Translations under genes and position numbers: made by a program
Shown here: positions 44,271 through 57,060 of the stretch, in pieces
How the letters are laid out: every line of letters begins with the position of its first letter
Position numbering within the stretch: the first letter of the stretch is position 1
Assembly (NCBI GenBank): GCA_963920765.1
Contig: OY987247.1
Location: 2,418,001 to 2,482,000 of the forward strand
DNA from: Ulota crispa
Lineage: Eukaryota; Streptophyta; Bryopsida; Orthotrichales; Orthotrichaceae
Length of the DNA stretch: 64,000 bases
Direction: 5' to 3'
The notes under the pieces: model-generated
Database searches by the model: none
What the model saw: the letters and a program-made list of their open reading frames with translations, nothing else
What the model was told of the DNA's origin: nothing

Positions 44271-46963
44271 ACATTCTCTTTTAGAAGAGAAGACAACTCT
44301 TTTTGGGAGAGGACTGACCTCTTTCTTTGGCACCAGCATAAATTTTGCACTCACAACGTATACATCAATTTTGACTTGCACAGTCATGTCCGTTTTGGTC
44401 AGTACATAGAACTGCAACTTGGTTACAATGGCAATTATGTGTTGTCACAATACAAAAGCTACCACTTCCCACAAAATGCTTCATAAATTAATCATGCTTT
44501 TATTGGATCCCAAGTTGCACAAAAACCACTCAAGTTTATCCCCTACATGGCCAACATATGATGACTTCTATTGTTTTCCGTTCAGACTTTGAGTAAAGAA
44601 TGCAATGCTCTTTGTTGATTTTGGAGATATGAAATCTTGGCCCCATCTGAACTTTTGTTGTTGTCACAGCACAATCAATCAAATAGATAATTTGAAACCA
44701 TGTAACCTTGGAGTGCTGTTTGGGTTAAGTGATTAGGACGCAACAAAAGTAAAAGAACAACTGGCATGAGCATTTCCATAGGTTTAAAAATCACACACCC
44801 CTTCCATATGCACTAGAGACTTCCTAGCATCTGCTCTTGATTTGAACACAACATAACCATACCCTTTAGGAAGATTTACCTATTCAGCCCTCAGCCCAAC
44901 ACCAAAAATGAGTTAAAATTTTGAAAGATATCATGAAAACCTCGCCTGGACAATTGCACCATCACAAATTACACATCAATAAAAAAACACCTAATATTCT
45001 AAATAATGGAAAGAAAATATGTTAAAAAAAGTATGGAACAAGCTAATGGATATCAAACAGAGGGATCCGTAGCCAGCTCCACAGTCACCACCACCCCATA
45101 GTCTCCTAAAATACGGCAATAAGCAAAACCTACTACATTTTCTCAGAGGGTTCAAGAGATGTATTTCCATTGGTATCCTCAAATATGAAAAGGAATACAT
45201 GCAAAGGTACAAATTAAAAGGGAAAAAGTGAAGCACTAAGCATCCATTCATACCAAATATCTCTTCCAAATGTACTTCATTCACATTTCAAGTAAGACAA
45301 CTGACATGCAGCACAATTTACTCAGGGGGCGGAGTGCGTAGTTTTCTATTAGTATTAAAAGATCACTGCATACAAAAAATAAGAAGTTTATAAGCTTACA
45401 ACACCATGGGCATTTCAGAAACAATACAAACTTTTTAAACACCACATGCAATTGACACTAGGGGTAGAAAAAAACATTCCCCGTTTGGATCATTGATCAC
45501 TTTAAAGACTTGAACATTACATCTAACAAGTTGCTTACTTAAGTGGAGAAAGCTTCTTAGGTGGGGGCCAAGGAGGGTTTGCTTTTCCTTGCACCATTAG
45601 TCCATTACTGCACACAATACAAAGGGCAAAGCCGTGCAACTTTAGAACAACCAAGCACAAATAATCATCATATCCTCAAATTTTTTGTTGCTATCATTAG
45701 AAGAAGTGTAATACATCCACTATGGATTCCTAAATCATGAAGCTCCTTCACTTTGGAATACCTCACAATACAATATCAAATGTATTGATAAGCTAGAAAT
45801 TTCCAACTTCAACTATTACCATAAATATGAGCAAACTCCATTTAAACTAGACCTGGAAAGTAGAGATTGTAGAAAGAGAAACCTATTACTACAAGAATTA
45901 AAAGTTAAAAAAAAATCCAACAAATTGCTATGCAACAAAACACTATGCAATTCATATCAGAAACTCTTAGCATTTAATACATACATCAAAATTGGAAAGC
46001 AACCTCAATATGCCTTGGCATGCTAAAATTTGATATAAGTCTTTGCAACAAATTACTAATTGAACTTGTTTACAAAACACCATCTAGATTTTACAAAAAA
46101 TGTTCCAATTTCTGCCTGATTTCTGTGCTAACATGAAAGAGAAGGTCTGAAATCCTAAACTCATGAATTTCATTGTCGCAAACCAAAAAGGAACTTCAAA
46201 TACTAACTAGACTTGTAATCACCTTGGTTGTATAGATGAAGGTGGAAGTCCTCGACAACCTTTTAAAAAAAAGAACCGTTGACAATTTTTCTAATTCAGC
46301 ACGGACACTTTGAAGTGCACCAATTTGACTGCCCAAGACAAAGAGCTATTGGATTTTCAATGTCACCTCTGCTGCAGAGTCCATAATACATTGCAGTTGC
46401 TGCATTGTTGACATATAGTGAACGGCATTCTGACTGTGAATTACTAATAAAGCATGCGTTTTACTCCATATTTGATCTTGAACTGCTAGGCTTAAGCACA
46501 AACCTAGAAAGTTCCATTGAAACAAAAGCTAAGACCAACATAAGTTTGCAGAGATTTCCTACACATCTAAATACAATGTTAATGTTCAATCCAACAGTCA
46601 ATTATTTGTGAAAGGAATGTTGTTAGTTATTCATTCTGATGTTTTAGCAAGAAATGTGTATTTCAACAAGATATATTGTTTCTTTGATATTAAAGCTCTT
46701 AAATCAAATATTTCATAAATTCAATTGGTTATGATATTTAAGCATTTTTCTAATGCAAGCAACTAGCAACTTGGTTAAGGTCCTTATTGATTCAATGCCT
46801 TTTCAATCCACTAATGGATTGAAGTTGAAGTTGCACAACGGCATAAAAACAATCCTCTGCTGCTAATCTTTCAATACGAGGTGGTACCTGCCCCACTCTA
46901 ATACAAACCTTGAAATCATGCCTCTATTGAATTGGAGGCTGTCACATAGTTATAATTTAAAAG
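44271..46963. other. AT-rich intergenic DNA, no gene recognised
   Basis: Only short, low-complexity frames; no structural RNA or repeat architecture seen by eye. Confidence 0.4.
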
Positions 46964-47272
46964 GAAAATTTCATGGATACCCCTGCAATTTGCAATTATT
47001 TCATCAATATCCCTGCTTTTGTAGAAATTGCACAGATACCTTGGACCAAAAAATTTCAAATGTTTGTTTTTCTTCTGCATGTCACTTCCTTCTCTCTTTG
47101 TGTGCACACTACTATTTTCAAGCTATACGTGCACACAGAAGAAGAAGGGAAGTGGCATGCACAACAAAAAAAACGCTTGAAAAGTTTGTTTCAAGGGTAT
47201 TTGTGAAATTTCTGAAAAAGCAAGGGTATCTATGAAATTATTGCAAACTTCAGAGGTATCCATGAAATTTTC
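46964..47272. mobile_element. MITE, second copy of the RPL13-intron type
   Basis: Ends GAAAATTTCATGGATACCCC and its inverted partner at 47253-47272; interior homologous to 1426-1752 (GAAGTGGCATGCACAACAA). Confidence 0.78.
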
Positions 47273-49490
47273 TCTAACTTAAACTAATAGAAACATTGTA
47301 TCACTTAAATCCAGCCCTAATGGATTGTGCTTATACCGCTACATGCTTCATTAACACAAAATGAAATTAAATTGACTCCTACACTCAAAAACCAATACTG
47401 AAGTCTTTGCATCAAAAACCAGCTTGTTCACATCCCTAGCAACCAAACCCGAACCTCTTTTCAGTTAATCATATTTGGCAAGTATCTTAAACTAATCAAA
47501 CCTTAAACTGTAAGCTAGTTACCAAAAAGTACTTCCAAATTTTAGAACTATACTAAAGTAATAGAAAAATAAGATTTCTACCATGGTAGGCAGGAGGGCA
47601 CTTACTTCTAGAGCTCTTGCTTCTCAAAGGAAGACGATTGTGACCGTGATCTCAATGAAGAGCCTGTCAACCACTTTTCACAAAATCCACCCAGCTTTTA
47701 ACCCACTGTGCTTTCCATCCCTGCACGTTCCTTGCGCACCTCCTTGCATCGCCTCAAATCAAGCTATCATCTTGCACCTGCTTACCTTATTTGCCTACAT
47801 CAGCCCATAAGCTTTACATAGTGTGCGAGGCTCCGCCAGCCCGTGCAACATCATTAGAGTTGACCGCTCCCCAGTTCCACAGCACACACATCTGCCCACC
47901 ATCAGTGATGGTTGTCTTCCCTGACATAGCAACAATCCGACAAACTTGACGTCATAAATGGACAAGAGACCCTCTGTCTGTCTAGTAGAGTCAATTTTAG
48001 TGTTGATTTTGAAATAAAGCACTTTCTTTTTCCAATCTTGACATATTAATGTTTCATTTTATTAAAGTATTTGAATTCAATATATGTTTATTAGATTCTA
48101 CATTTTGGGTCATATTTAAAGTAGATTTTCAAATAATCTCAATTGTTAAATAGAGTCTTATTAGACAAGATTGTCACTCATACTTGACACTTGTCATGCG
48201 CAACATCAGACGTCAAACAAACAACACAACAACCAAACTCCAAAACCTGTTTGACAAGACAACTCTAACCATCACACATTGAATCAGCCCACACTCCCAC
48301 ACCATAAACCACCATGCCCTCCACCTAGGACTAGCAACCTCGACTATCAACAAGCAACTCATGCGCCAAAAACGCAAGCAATGCAACCAATCCAAAGCGT
48401 CACGTACGTCACTTCCGGTTGAATTCTTCCCGATCCCAATGATTGCCCGAGGGCTTGGCCGCCATCTCAATTCACCATAGCTATGCCCTCCTCTTCACTC
48501 GGCTGCAAAGACACAAACTGCCCTTTTTTGCTCTACACTTTGAACGCACGCCCAAGTTGCCATTGTTAGAAACCCCATCCCGCCCTACGCTATCACTCCC
48601 ATGGCAGAAGCTCGATATATAACGACAACAATCCCACCACTCTGTTCAGTTGAATTCCACTACTACGCAATCACAAGAAAAAAACCTACCCAACCAGCAC
48701 AGCTCCGTTCGCTCATACTCAATCTTGAAGCAACGACCCATGTCCACAGTCAAGAGTAATCCTTTCACTTAGCCATCTAAGAAAGACCTCATGCAAGGAC
48801 TATGGATTTCCACAAAGATAGATTACATCTAAGCGACCTCTTTGCAAACTACAAGAAAGCAAAAACATGCAATGGGAGGGACTGCACAAAATACCTAACT
48901 TGTAGTACAATAAAAAGCTTATTACATTTGTTTTTTTTCCTCAATTGAAATATTCTGAAGCATATTGTTTCCTTTCTCTCCATTGCTCATGTACAACAAC
49001 AACGCTTGAGCTCCTTTCCATTTCCTAATTTCAAATTCTTCAGTTGTAGGGCTTTGCTTATGCTCTTTCACTTAGTCACAAATAATTGTTACACCAAAAT
49101 TCAATGTTTCCAAAAAACAAATACAATATTTTGAAAGCAACAATAATAATTGATATGTAAAAAAGTCTTTACAAAATCTATCACAAATTCATTTTCTCCT
49201 CTTCCTCCAAATTGTTGAAATTTATTCTCATGCACTCTGCATACTCTGCATGATGAAATTTCTTTGTGTACTCAAGCTGCTCTTCTTAAGCACACAAAAT
49301 CTTTCAATATTCTTTGGAACATCCAAATGGCATATTTGAATTAGGCCCATTTTTTCTAATCAGGTTCCTAGCACAATGACGTGGTTGCCATATCAAAGTA
49401 GATACATATCCACAATACAAACAACAAGAATTAGTATAAGTAACAAAACTTATAAATACAACATACAAAACATTGTATAAAATTATTAAG
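47273..49490. other. Intergenic DNA with a less AT-rich island, no gene recognised
   Basis: The 47.6-48.7 kb stretch is less AT-rich and includes a TATATAA at about 48618, but no convincing ORF on either strand (longest 85 aa, no motif). It may be a decayed gene or LTR fragment. Confidence 0.35.
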
Positions 49491-49499
49491 CCACAAAAG

Positions 49500-50268
49500 G
49501 AACTTACATGAATTTTAATGGACTTTTCCAACCATGGTCCTAAAAATTCACCTTGCATTTCTAAAAAAAAAATACTTTCAATTCATCTGATTGATCATTC
49601 CATTTCTTATGCCATGGAAAACTCCTTGTAGCCACATCGTACAACCATCACAGCATTTTTTTCCACAAACTTCCTATAGGAGCTCCCACACAACTTATTT
49701 CTTCATCCAAATTTTTAGGATTTTCACTAAAGTTGCCATTGATTGTGTCAACATTTGTTTCATCTTCATCACCTCTATTTTCACCATCATTCTCACATTC
49801 TCCTCCATGTTTCATTAAATGTCCAACCACTTCAAGATATTTTTCCCCTTGTTTTGTTTATTAAATAAGATGTACAAGATATGTTGGACTATAAATGCTC
49901 CACACAAATCCTTTTCCATCCACCTACATCAAATTCAACAAAGTAACATTTATATATATAATATATGACATACATAATATTGCAAGTTTTATATTGATTT
50001 AATACTATGCAAAAGCATTTAATAGCTCACCTTTGTTTGATTTTGATTGACTTGATGCTCTTGTCTGACATCCTTTCTGACTTGACCCTCTCTAGTAGTT
50101 TGCATTGGCATTATTTGATGCCAAAGCATTTGTAACCGCTTGATTAACAAATTTTTGCACCTCATCTGCAGTATACACAGCTGTTTTTCCATTCATTTCA
50201 GCAGATTGATCTCTTAGGTCAATGATAAATAAAAATGTTGGTGCAGAACTAGAAGATTTCTCTACCAT
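49500..50268 (-). pseudogene. Decayed two-exon ORF, unrecognised (possible transposon ORF)
   Basis: Leftwards from ATG 50268 a frame reads VYTADEVQKFVNQAVTNAL and is stopped by TAG at 50092-50094. A plausible intron (donor GTGAGC at 50030, acceptor GTAG at 49924) leads to segments GEKYLEVVGHLMKHGGE, an acidic stretch (ENRGDEDETN), GAPIGSLWKKML, WHKKWNDQSDELKVFFF and GEFLGPWLEKSIKIHV, in shifting frames with stops. It clearly once encoded protein. The style resembles accessory ORFs of plant DNA transposons, but I recognise no family. Confidence 0.35.
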
Positions 50269-51275
50269 GATGAACCTGACCTTATGAAAAATAACTTAGT
50301 AAAAAATAGAAGGCTTTAGCAACTATAACTATCATGCACGTGATTGATTCAATTCGGTTTTAGTAAACTGAAACCCAAGCTAGCATTGATCCATAATTAA
50401 ACATAAATTCATGACCCCAAAAGCACATGACTTGGTAAAAAGAAAGTTAAATTTCAACTTCTATAGTATACTGCAAGTCTTGCAAAGAAGAGTCTTCTTT
50501 CAGAAATTGGAACAAATAAAAGTACAACATTGTCAACAAAATATCAATATTAACATTTTCAAAAAAGCCTTTTATTATAAGTAGGAATTACCTCAACATG
50601 TCTCATATATCACTTGTCTCACAAATGACTTTATACAGCTCAAAAATGAGAGTAGATGAAATGGACAATTTCATAATTATTAAAAAGGACCAAAATATTT
50701 CATAACAAAGATACATTTAGAATACCATGTTTGCAAACCAAGATAATACACATGTCTTTAGGTTGAAGATGAAAATGCCTGCTAGTGCCACATAGCCATA
50801 TGCAGATTCCTTCATAGTAATGAATTTCATTTTTGTTCCTACTGAGACGTCACAACTCCGACGTACCAAGAAGAATCACTGACTTTGAGCTATCGAGATC
50901 CGTCTCTTTGCTGAGGGACTCTACATTCTTGTTCATCGGATGTGACGCGCTTACAGAGCAAACTTCTGACTGGCCATGTTTTCTTATACTCGCTAGGTGT
51001 TCCTTGATGCTCCTGAGATTTAATAAATCAATGTAATTTAGCGTGGTTTCTTTTTCAATGACATCCACATATTATTGAATATTGTCTTTTGTGGAATAGT
51101 TGTATACATGAATCTGCATCATCTGTAAAGTTCAGAAGCCTATTATTTCAAGTACTTTGCAGATGTAATTCAAATATATAAATTGGAGTAGTCACCCCAA
51201 TATAGAAGACATGGAAATTAGATTATTAACCATACCTGATAAGCAAGCATGAATTTCCAACCGCCGTAAACATTG
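50269..51275. other. Intergenic, no gene recognised
   Basis: The overlapping short ORFs at 50833-51068 on both strands show no family motif. The stretch ends at the retrotransposon LTR. Confidence 0.35.
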
Positions 51276-51652
51276 TGTCAAGGACGGATTCAATGACAAG
51301 AACAAAGTAGAGAAAACGTAGAATCAAAATAAAAACTCAAAAGTGTACTTAGAACCAAAGCTAGAGTAGTATATTAAAAAGTAGCAATACAAGGCAAGGC
51401 TAAGGCTTAAAAGCCAAAGACTAAGGCAGCAAAATGAGTTGTGGAGAGTGAGGAACACCTTAGTCTCGACTCTTTTATATATTAGAGATCAAAGCTTGTC
51501 TATCAAGCTTGAAAGTTGTTTGAAAAGCTTCCTCTGATTTGAAAGGCATTCGAGCTGCTTCTACTAGGTAAAAGCGTCTTGAAAAACTTTCAACTTTCTA
51601 GAATCTTCTTGGAACTTCCTAGAACAAATGAATTGGTTCATGTCCGTGATAT
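51276..51652 (-). repeat. 3' LTR of the chromovirus
   Basis: On the minus strand it ends ..CCTTGACA. It is homologous to 56636-57060. It contains a TATATAAAAG-type TATA box. A purine run (AAAAGGAAGGG) on the minus strand just inside is a likely polypurine tract. The boundary next to the interior is approximate. Confidence 0.75.
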
Positions 51653-51739
51653 TACCCTTCCTTTTAGCTTCGAGATCTTTCAATGAATTTGTGTAGTCGT
51701 TGCTCTTGGTTTTGTTGATTGCTATTGATGAAAATTTAA

Positions 51740-51973
51740 AATCTTCAAGGAAGCGTTTGACAAATTTGAAGCTGGTTTCCATGTACATTCATTAATTGGG
51801 TAGTTGCGCTAATGAGCAACATATTTGACTTGCCCTCTTCGCATCTTTGAATCTAAAACTTTTTTAGCTTCATATTCTTTAATGCTTTCTACTTCAATAT
51901 AAGGCGACGGAGATTGAATTTGTCTAAGAAAGTTAGATTTTTTATAAGTTTCCAAAAGTGAAACATGAAACAC
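51740..51973 (-). pseudogene. Integrase tail and chromodomain remnant
   Basis: Leftwards from 51973: VFHVSLLETYKK (the usual integrase C-terminal motif), then EYEAKKVLDS and RRGQVKYVAH, a TAG stop at 51809-51811, then YPINECTWKPASNL. This matches the chromodomain pattern (E-Y-x-V-E-x-I-L-D, aromatic cage residues, TWEP), with the stop falling where the conserved W-K-G would be. Confidence 0.75.
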
Positions 51974-52531
51974 TAAATATATCTTCATTGCTACTAGTAC
52001 TTATAGTCGATATGCAACAACATTAATTTGTTTTTCAATGCTAAATGATCAAATCCAATAATAGTCAAGTTTGTTGCTTGGACGAGTCGTCTAGATATTA
52101 CATTGTAGTAGCCCTACTTTTTCACCCACTTAAAACTGTGGTTGTTCTTTTCTTCTCACATTGGCAAACTCTTTGTATCATACTTGAGCTTCTTCTAAAT
52201 GAGCTTTTATTGTTGTATGTAGCTCTTGTAAACGCAGTGCTAAATTTTCTACTGCAGAGCTCTCTCCTTTCTAAGCTAGTAGTATATCGATTTTTGAATG
52301 ATGTCGATAATTCGCATAAAATGGAGTCTCTTGAGTTTATGCATATTTATTGTTGTTGTATACAAATTCTGCAAGCGGTAGCAAAAACATCCAATCGTCT
52401 TGTTCATAATTTATAGTACACCGTAAATATTGCTCTAATACTTGATTTACGAGTTTGGTCTATTCATTTGTTTGAGGATGAAAAGCCAAAGAAATTTTGA
52501 TCTTCACTTGTAAGAGTTTAAATTGTGATTG

Positions 52532-52747
52532 CTAGAATTTGGAAATGAATTGCAAGCCTCTGTTAGACACAATGTCTTCAGGTAGTCCATGATATCGATA
52601 AATGCTGTCAATAAAAAATTTAGCTGCTTTTTCTTTAGTAATTGTCTTCTTACGTGGAACAAAATGTGCCATCTTTGAAAACCAATTGATTATCACACAA
52701 ATAGAATCAAACTTAGCCAAAAATGGTAAGTCTGTAATAAAGTCCAT
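52532..52747 (-). pseudogene. Integrase core fragment
   Basis: MDFITDLP carries the first catalytic Asp; SKMAHFVPRKKT and HGLPEDIVSNRG follow. The second catalytic Asp (normally VSDRG) is Asn here, so the enzyme would be inactive even if expressed. Confidence 0.8.
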
Positions 52748-53190
52748 AGAAACAGATGACCATAATTATTTTGGCACTAATAAAGGCTATAAAAATTTGT
52801 ATGATTGATGTCATGGATTTTTAAAGCGAGAACATGTGTCACAAAATAGAACAAATTCTTTGATGGTCTTCTACATTTGCGGCCACCAAAAATCTCAAAA
52901 AATGAGTTCTAATGTCCTGTTGAAACTAAAATGTCCAACAGCTAGAAGGTCGTGGCGTGTTTGTATGATTTAAAGATGTTGTGATTTATCCGAAATATAT
53001 AGACATTTTTCAAAATATAAAAGTTGATCTTTAATTTTGAATTCAGTAGAATCTTCTGTAGAGTTGTTAGAACGTTGCTTGATATCAAACACCAAGGCAT
53101 CAATAGCTGATGCTGTTTAGATTTTATTTAGAAAACTGGAATCAGCTGGAAATAAAACTTAAGCTGCTTATGAACAAAAGCGTTCAGGAT

Positions 53191-53676
53191 TCAAGAGCGT
53201 CGTCCGTTGTTGATCATATGTTGCTTCTCATTTTTTAGGTATAAAATTATATCTTTTAGAAAAGGCATTAAATAATCTTTGTTGCTTTCTAGGTTGACTA
53301 TGATGTCAAATTCGAATCTAGATAGAGACATATTCCATTGGACTTGACGACGGTTCAAAATATGAGTAGACATAAAATATCCAAGATTTTTGTGATCAAT
53401 ATATACTATCACCTGGTGTGCAGCGTCTTCAAGAAAATGACGCTATTCTTGGAAAGAATCCATAATTGCAAGCAGCTCTTTATTATGGATTTCATAGTTA
53501 ATTTCTGCTTCGCTGAATTTTTTTGAGTCGAAAGCAATTAAATAAAAATTTCTATCTTCTTTTTGTTGCGATAATATTGCACTTAATGTAAAATTTGAAG
53601 CATCTATCACCATAAAAAACGGCTTAGAAAAATCTAGATGTATCAAGATCGGAGCTGTAGTAAAAGCTTTCTTCAA
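53191..53676 (-). pseudogene. RNase H region
   Basis: In two frames: KPFFMVIDASNFTLSAIL and NYEIHNKELLAIMDSF, then VYIDHKNLGYF and LSRFEFDI, the standard RNase H and tether motifs of Ty3/gypsy Pol. Confidence 0.82.
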
Positions 53677-53838
53677 TGTTCAAAAAATTTTGTTTGCTTC
53701 TTGACTCTAATTCAACTTATCTTTGCATGTGAGTCACGTAAATAAAATGGCTATTTGAAAATAGTTTTTAATGAAGATTCGGTAGAAATTTGCAAAACCA
53801 AGAAAATATTGGACATCGCATACTGTCTTTGAGATTGT

Positions 53839-54420
53839 CTAATCTAATACCACTTGAATTTTTTTTAAATCTATCGAAATACCGTCACTCAAAATAATAT
53901 AGTCAAGAAACTTGACTTGAGTAGTGTGAAAATCACACTTTTTGAGTTTGGTGTATAGTCCAGCATTGCAAAGCTTTTCAAGTAGTAGCTTCACATATTT
54001 TTCATGTTGAATTAGATCCTTAGAGTATATCAAAATGTCGTCTAGATAGTAGACAACAAAATCATATAGAAACTCTCGGAATATATCATTTATAAAGTGT
54101 TGAAAGATTGTCGGTATATTTATAAGTGTAAAAGGCATGACGATATATTTGAAATGGCCATACCTTGACTGAAAAGTTGTCTTCTGGTTATCACCTTCTT
54201 TGATTAGTATAAAATTATATGTTCTTTGATCTTGGTGTAAATTTTTGCTTGTACAATTTGATCAAGAAGTCTCATGATTAGAGGTAATAGATACCGATTT
54301 TTAATTGTAAATTTGTTGAAGCCTCGGTAATCTACGCACATTCTTAAAGATCCATCTTTATTTTTCAAAAATAGGATAGATACACCAGCTGGAAATTTAA
54401 AGTGTTGAATAAAAATTTTA
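53839..54420 (-). pseudogene. Reverse transcriptase region
   Basis: [18 protein letters not shown] near 54330, YGHFKYIVMPFTL with IFQHFINDIF, then VVYYLDDILIYSK, whose YLDD holds the catalytic aspartates, and KCDFHTTQVKFL. Several stops and frameshifts lie between the segments. Confidence 0.85.
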
Positions 54421-54692
54421 GCTAAATTTTCATCAAGATATTTTCTTTATACAAAGAGCTTATTCTGCAATAGATTATAAATGGGTCTAAAAAGTGATTA
54501 TGCACCTTGTTCAAAATCAATGGTATAGTCATATAATTGATGTTTGGGCAAAATATCTGCATTCTTTTTTTCAAAGACATCTTGATACTCTTTGTACTCT
54601 TTTGGAAACGTGGTTGTCTTGATAGTTTACTCAAACATTAAAATAGCATATATTACAAATATATCACCATTTTTGACAGCTTGCGTAAACGC

Positions 54693-55265
54693 TCAAGCTT
54701 TAACAAATAAGGATTTAGACATTTTCTGGTCGGAAGATTCTATAGATTTAATCAATAATCTATCCATAAAAGGTTTTTTAGGAAGAAATGTAATATTACG
54801 GTTTGCCCAATCAATTTTTGGATTACACTTTTTAAGCCACGAAAGTCTTAAAATCACAAGACTAGAAGGAGAACGGATCACATTACAAATTACATGACTA
54901 CTATAATTTTTTGCTATTATCTGTAAAATAGTCGTTTTGTGGATAACATTGCCAGAAGATAGCGGTTGTCTGTCAATAACTTCAATGTGAACGGCCTTTG
55001 ACTTTTGAATTATGAAAAACATATGCAGTTTTGCAAATGACTCATTTATAAAACAAGCTGAGGTTTCAGAATCTATCAAAGCATGGACTTTAATATATTT
55101 AAGACCTAAACAAATTAATATGGTAAAACAATGAGCGGAAATTACAAATAATACATGACCTGAAGATGTCAATGATACTGTAAGATCTAGTCGTACGGTC
55201 CCTATTGTGACTGGACTTTGTCGTTTTCCTGTTGAACGTTGGTACTCCAAAGTTGTGAAGGGCAT
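54693..55265 (-). pseudogene. Aspartic protease region
   Basis: A 190-codon open frame with VHALIDSETSACFI, the retropepsin active-site motif (normally D-S-G), here D-S-E. Further on, LVILRLSWLKKCNPKIDW matches the conserved motif between protease and reverse transcriptase in Ty3/gypsy elements. Confidence 0.75.
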
Positions 55266-55635
55266 CGTTGCTTCTCATAACAATTGCTAACTTTATGTCA
55301 TTATTTTCCACAATAAGGATATAATCCTCCTTCACGTCGACGTTTCTTTTTTTGTTCTATAAAGGAATTTAAATTGAACTACATCAATTTACATGTCTTC
55401 AATTTCAAATTCTTTTTTCTGAACTTGGAATTGAAAAAGTGGCGGAATAGCCAGTATAAGGCCGCGGCGTGCTCCATGCTTGTTTATCTTGTTACCGCTC
55501 AAATAACCTATTGTCACACTTGACAGCTTGTTTAATAATTTTGTTCAATATCGCAAGGTTTAGTAACTAAAGTAGTAAGTCTTTTATTTTGTCACATAAG
55601 CCATAATATAATTGGTTTATCAAATCTTGTTTGTT

Positions 55636-55893
55636 CTAATTGATGTCGCATTGGAGCTGGCAAAAATTTAAAACGTAAATTAATGCTGAACATCTTTTTT
55701 GTCGTAAACTCCGGATCTTTATTGTTGCAAAACGTATTTTATCATGCTCACCAAATGCTTTTCCAAAAGCGTCTAGAAACACTTTAAAATTGTTGATTAT
55801 TGGAGAGTTTTTCTCAAAAAGAGGTGCAAACCAAGAAAGTGTTTGTCCAGATAACAAAATTCTTACCAATCCAATGCGAGCTGCATCTGTCAA
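55636..55893 (-). pseudogene. Gag (capsid) fragment
   Basis: LLSGQTLSWFAPLFEKNSP, NNFKVFLDAFGKAFGEHD and KIRSLRQKRCSALIYV fit the retrotransposon gag domain. Flanking parts are frameshifted. Confidence 0.7.
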
Positions 55894-56635
55894 ATATCGT
55901 TAAAATTGAAGGAGCGTAATAAGTTGAACTTGATTGACAAAATTATAAAATTTAGAATGTGTATCGTCAAATTTATCCGCAAAACTGACTCTAGATTATT
56001 TACTCTTGCTAGAACATGAAGCTTGCAGCATTAAACTTGAAATATTTTTGACTTGAATAATTGATGCAGGTGTTACAATATAATCTCGTTCTATAGATTA
56101 TTGCAGCTTTATTTTGATGCCAGAAAGCTTTGAGTTGAGTTCTTTAATTTGCTTAAACATCTGTTGTCGCTTTAGATTCATGGTTGTAATTGTGAACATA
56201 ATAGCATTGAGCTTTGAATTGTTCATAACAATTTTTTTTTTTTTTGTCATGATAATAATGTAGTATTCTAGTAATACACGTTGATAAAAACAACAAAATT
56301 ACAAACGTTTTGAAAGAAAAATGGAGTAGATTGTGATAGTAACGCTTCAAATCTAGCTTCACCAAACTTTTATACAACTTTTTTTCTAAGTTCCTATTTG
56401 AACTTACTAATAATACGGATTTCAAGATTAGAATTGAATTCACGGACTGGAGGTCTATTCAAGTCCATAAACTTCAACGGTAGAAAAAATCTATAATGAA
56501 AATAGACAACGTCATCAATTTAAAAGTGGGTGATTTGCAACTTCTAAAACACTTTACAATTTTCAAATAGACGGATAAACCACGCTCTACTCAAAACTAT
56601 AGAATTTTAATGATATTGAAGCAGTCTTAATAAAT

Positions 56636-57060
56636 TGTCAAGAACGGACTTGGTGACAAAAACAAAGTAAAGAAAACGTAGAATCAAGATAAGAGCTCAG
56701 AAGTGTACTTAGAACCAATGCTAAAGTAGTTTATTAAAAAATAGCAATACAAGGCAAGGCTAAGGTTTAAAAGCAAAAGATTAAGGTGGCAAATTGAGTT
56801 GTCAAGACTGAAGAACATCTCAGTCTCGACCCCTTTATATACTAGAGATCAAAGCTTGTCCGTCAAACTTGGAAGTTACTTGAAAAGCTTCTTTCAACTT
56901 GTGCATTAAGCTTGGAAGTTGCTTGAAAAGCTTCTTCTAATTTAAACGGCACTTAAGCTGTTTCTACTAGATAGAATGTTTCTTGAGAAATTTCCAACTT
57001 TGTAGAATCTTCTAGGAACTTTCTAAAACTAGTCAATCAATTCATCTCCAAGACTCATTA
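56636..57060 (-). repeat. 5' LTR of the chromovirus
   Basis: Homologue of the LTR at 51276. It includes the minus-strand TATATAAAGGGG TATA box and a tandem duplication of about 46 bp (GCTTGGAAGTTGCTTGAAAA) at about 56855-56940 that the other LTR lacks. The outer boundary is approximate. Confidence 0.75.

Larger units (their letters stand above)
51276..57060 (-). mobile_element. Ty3/gypsy chromovirus LTR retrotransposon, degenerate
   Basis: A full-length but dead element: two LTRs about 5 kb apart enclosing, on the minus strand in order, gag, protease, reverse transcriptase, RNase H, integrase and a chromodomain. This order with integrase last plus a chromodomain defines Ty3/gypsy chromoviruses, which use the chromodomain to target chromatin. 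All reading frames are broken by stops and shifts. The LTRs differ by many substitutions and a ~46-bp internal duplication, so the insertion is old. The expected primer-binding site and a clean 5-bp target duplication could not be identified. Confidence 0.88.

Noticed and set aside
47583..48500. Candidate gene in the less AT-rich island
   Set aside because: No ORF with a domain, no consistent splice pattern and no protein-like segment.
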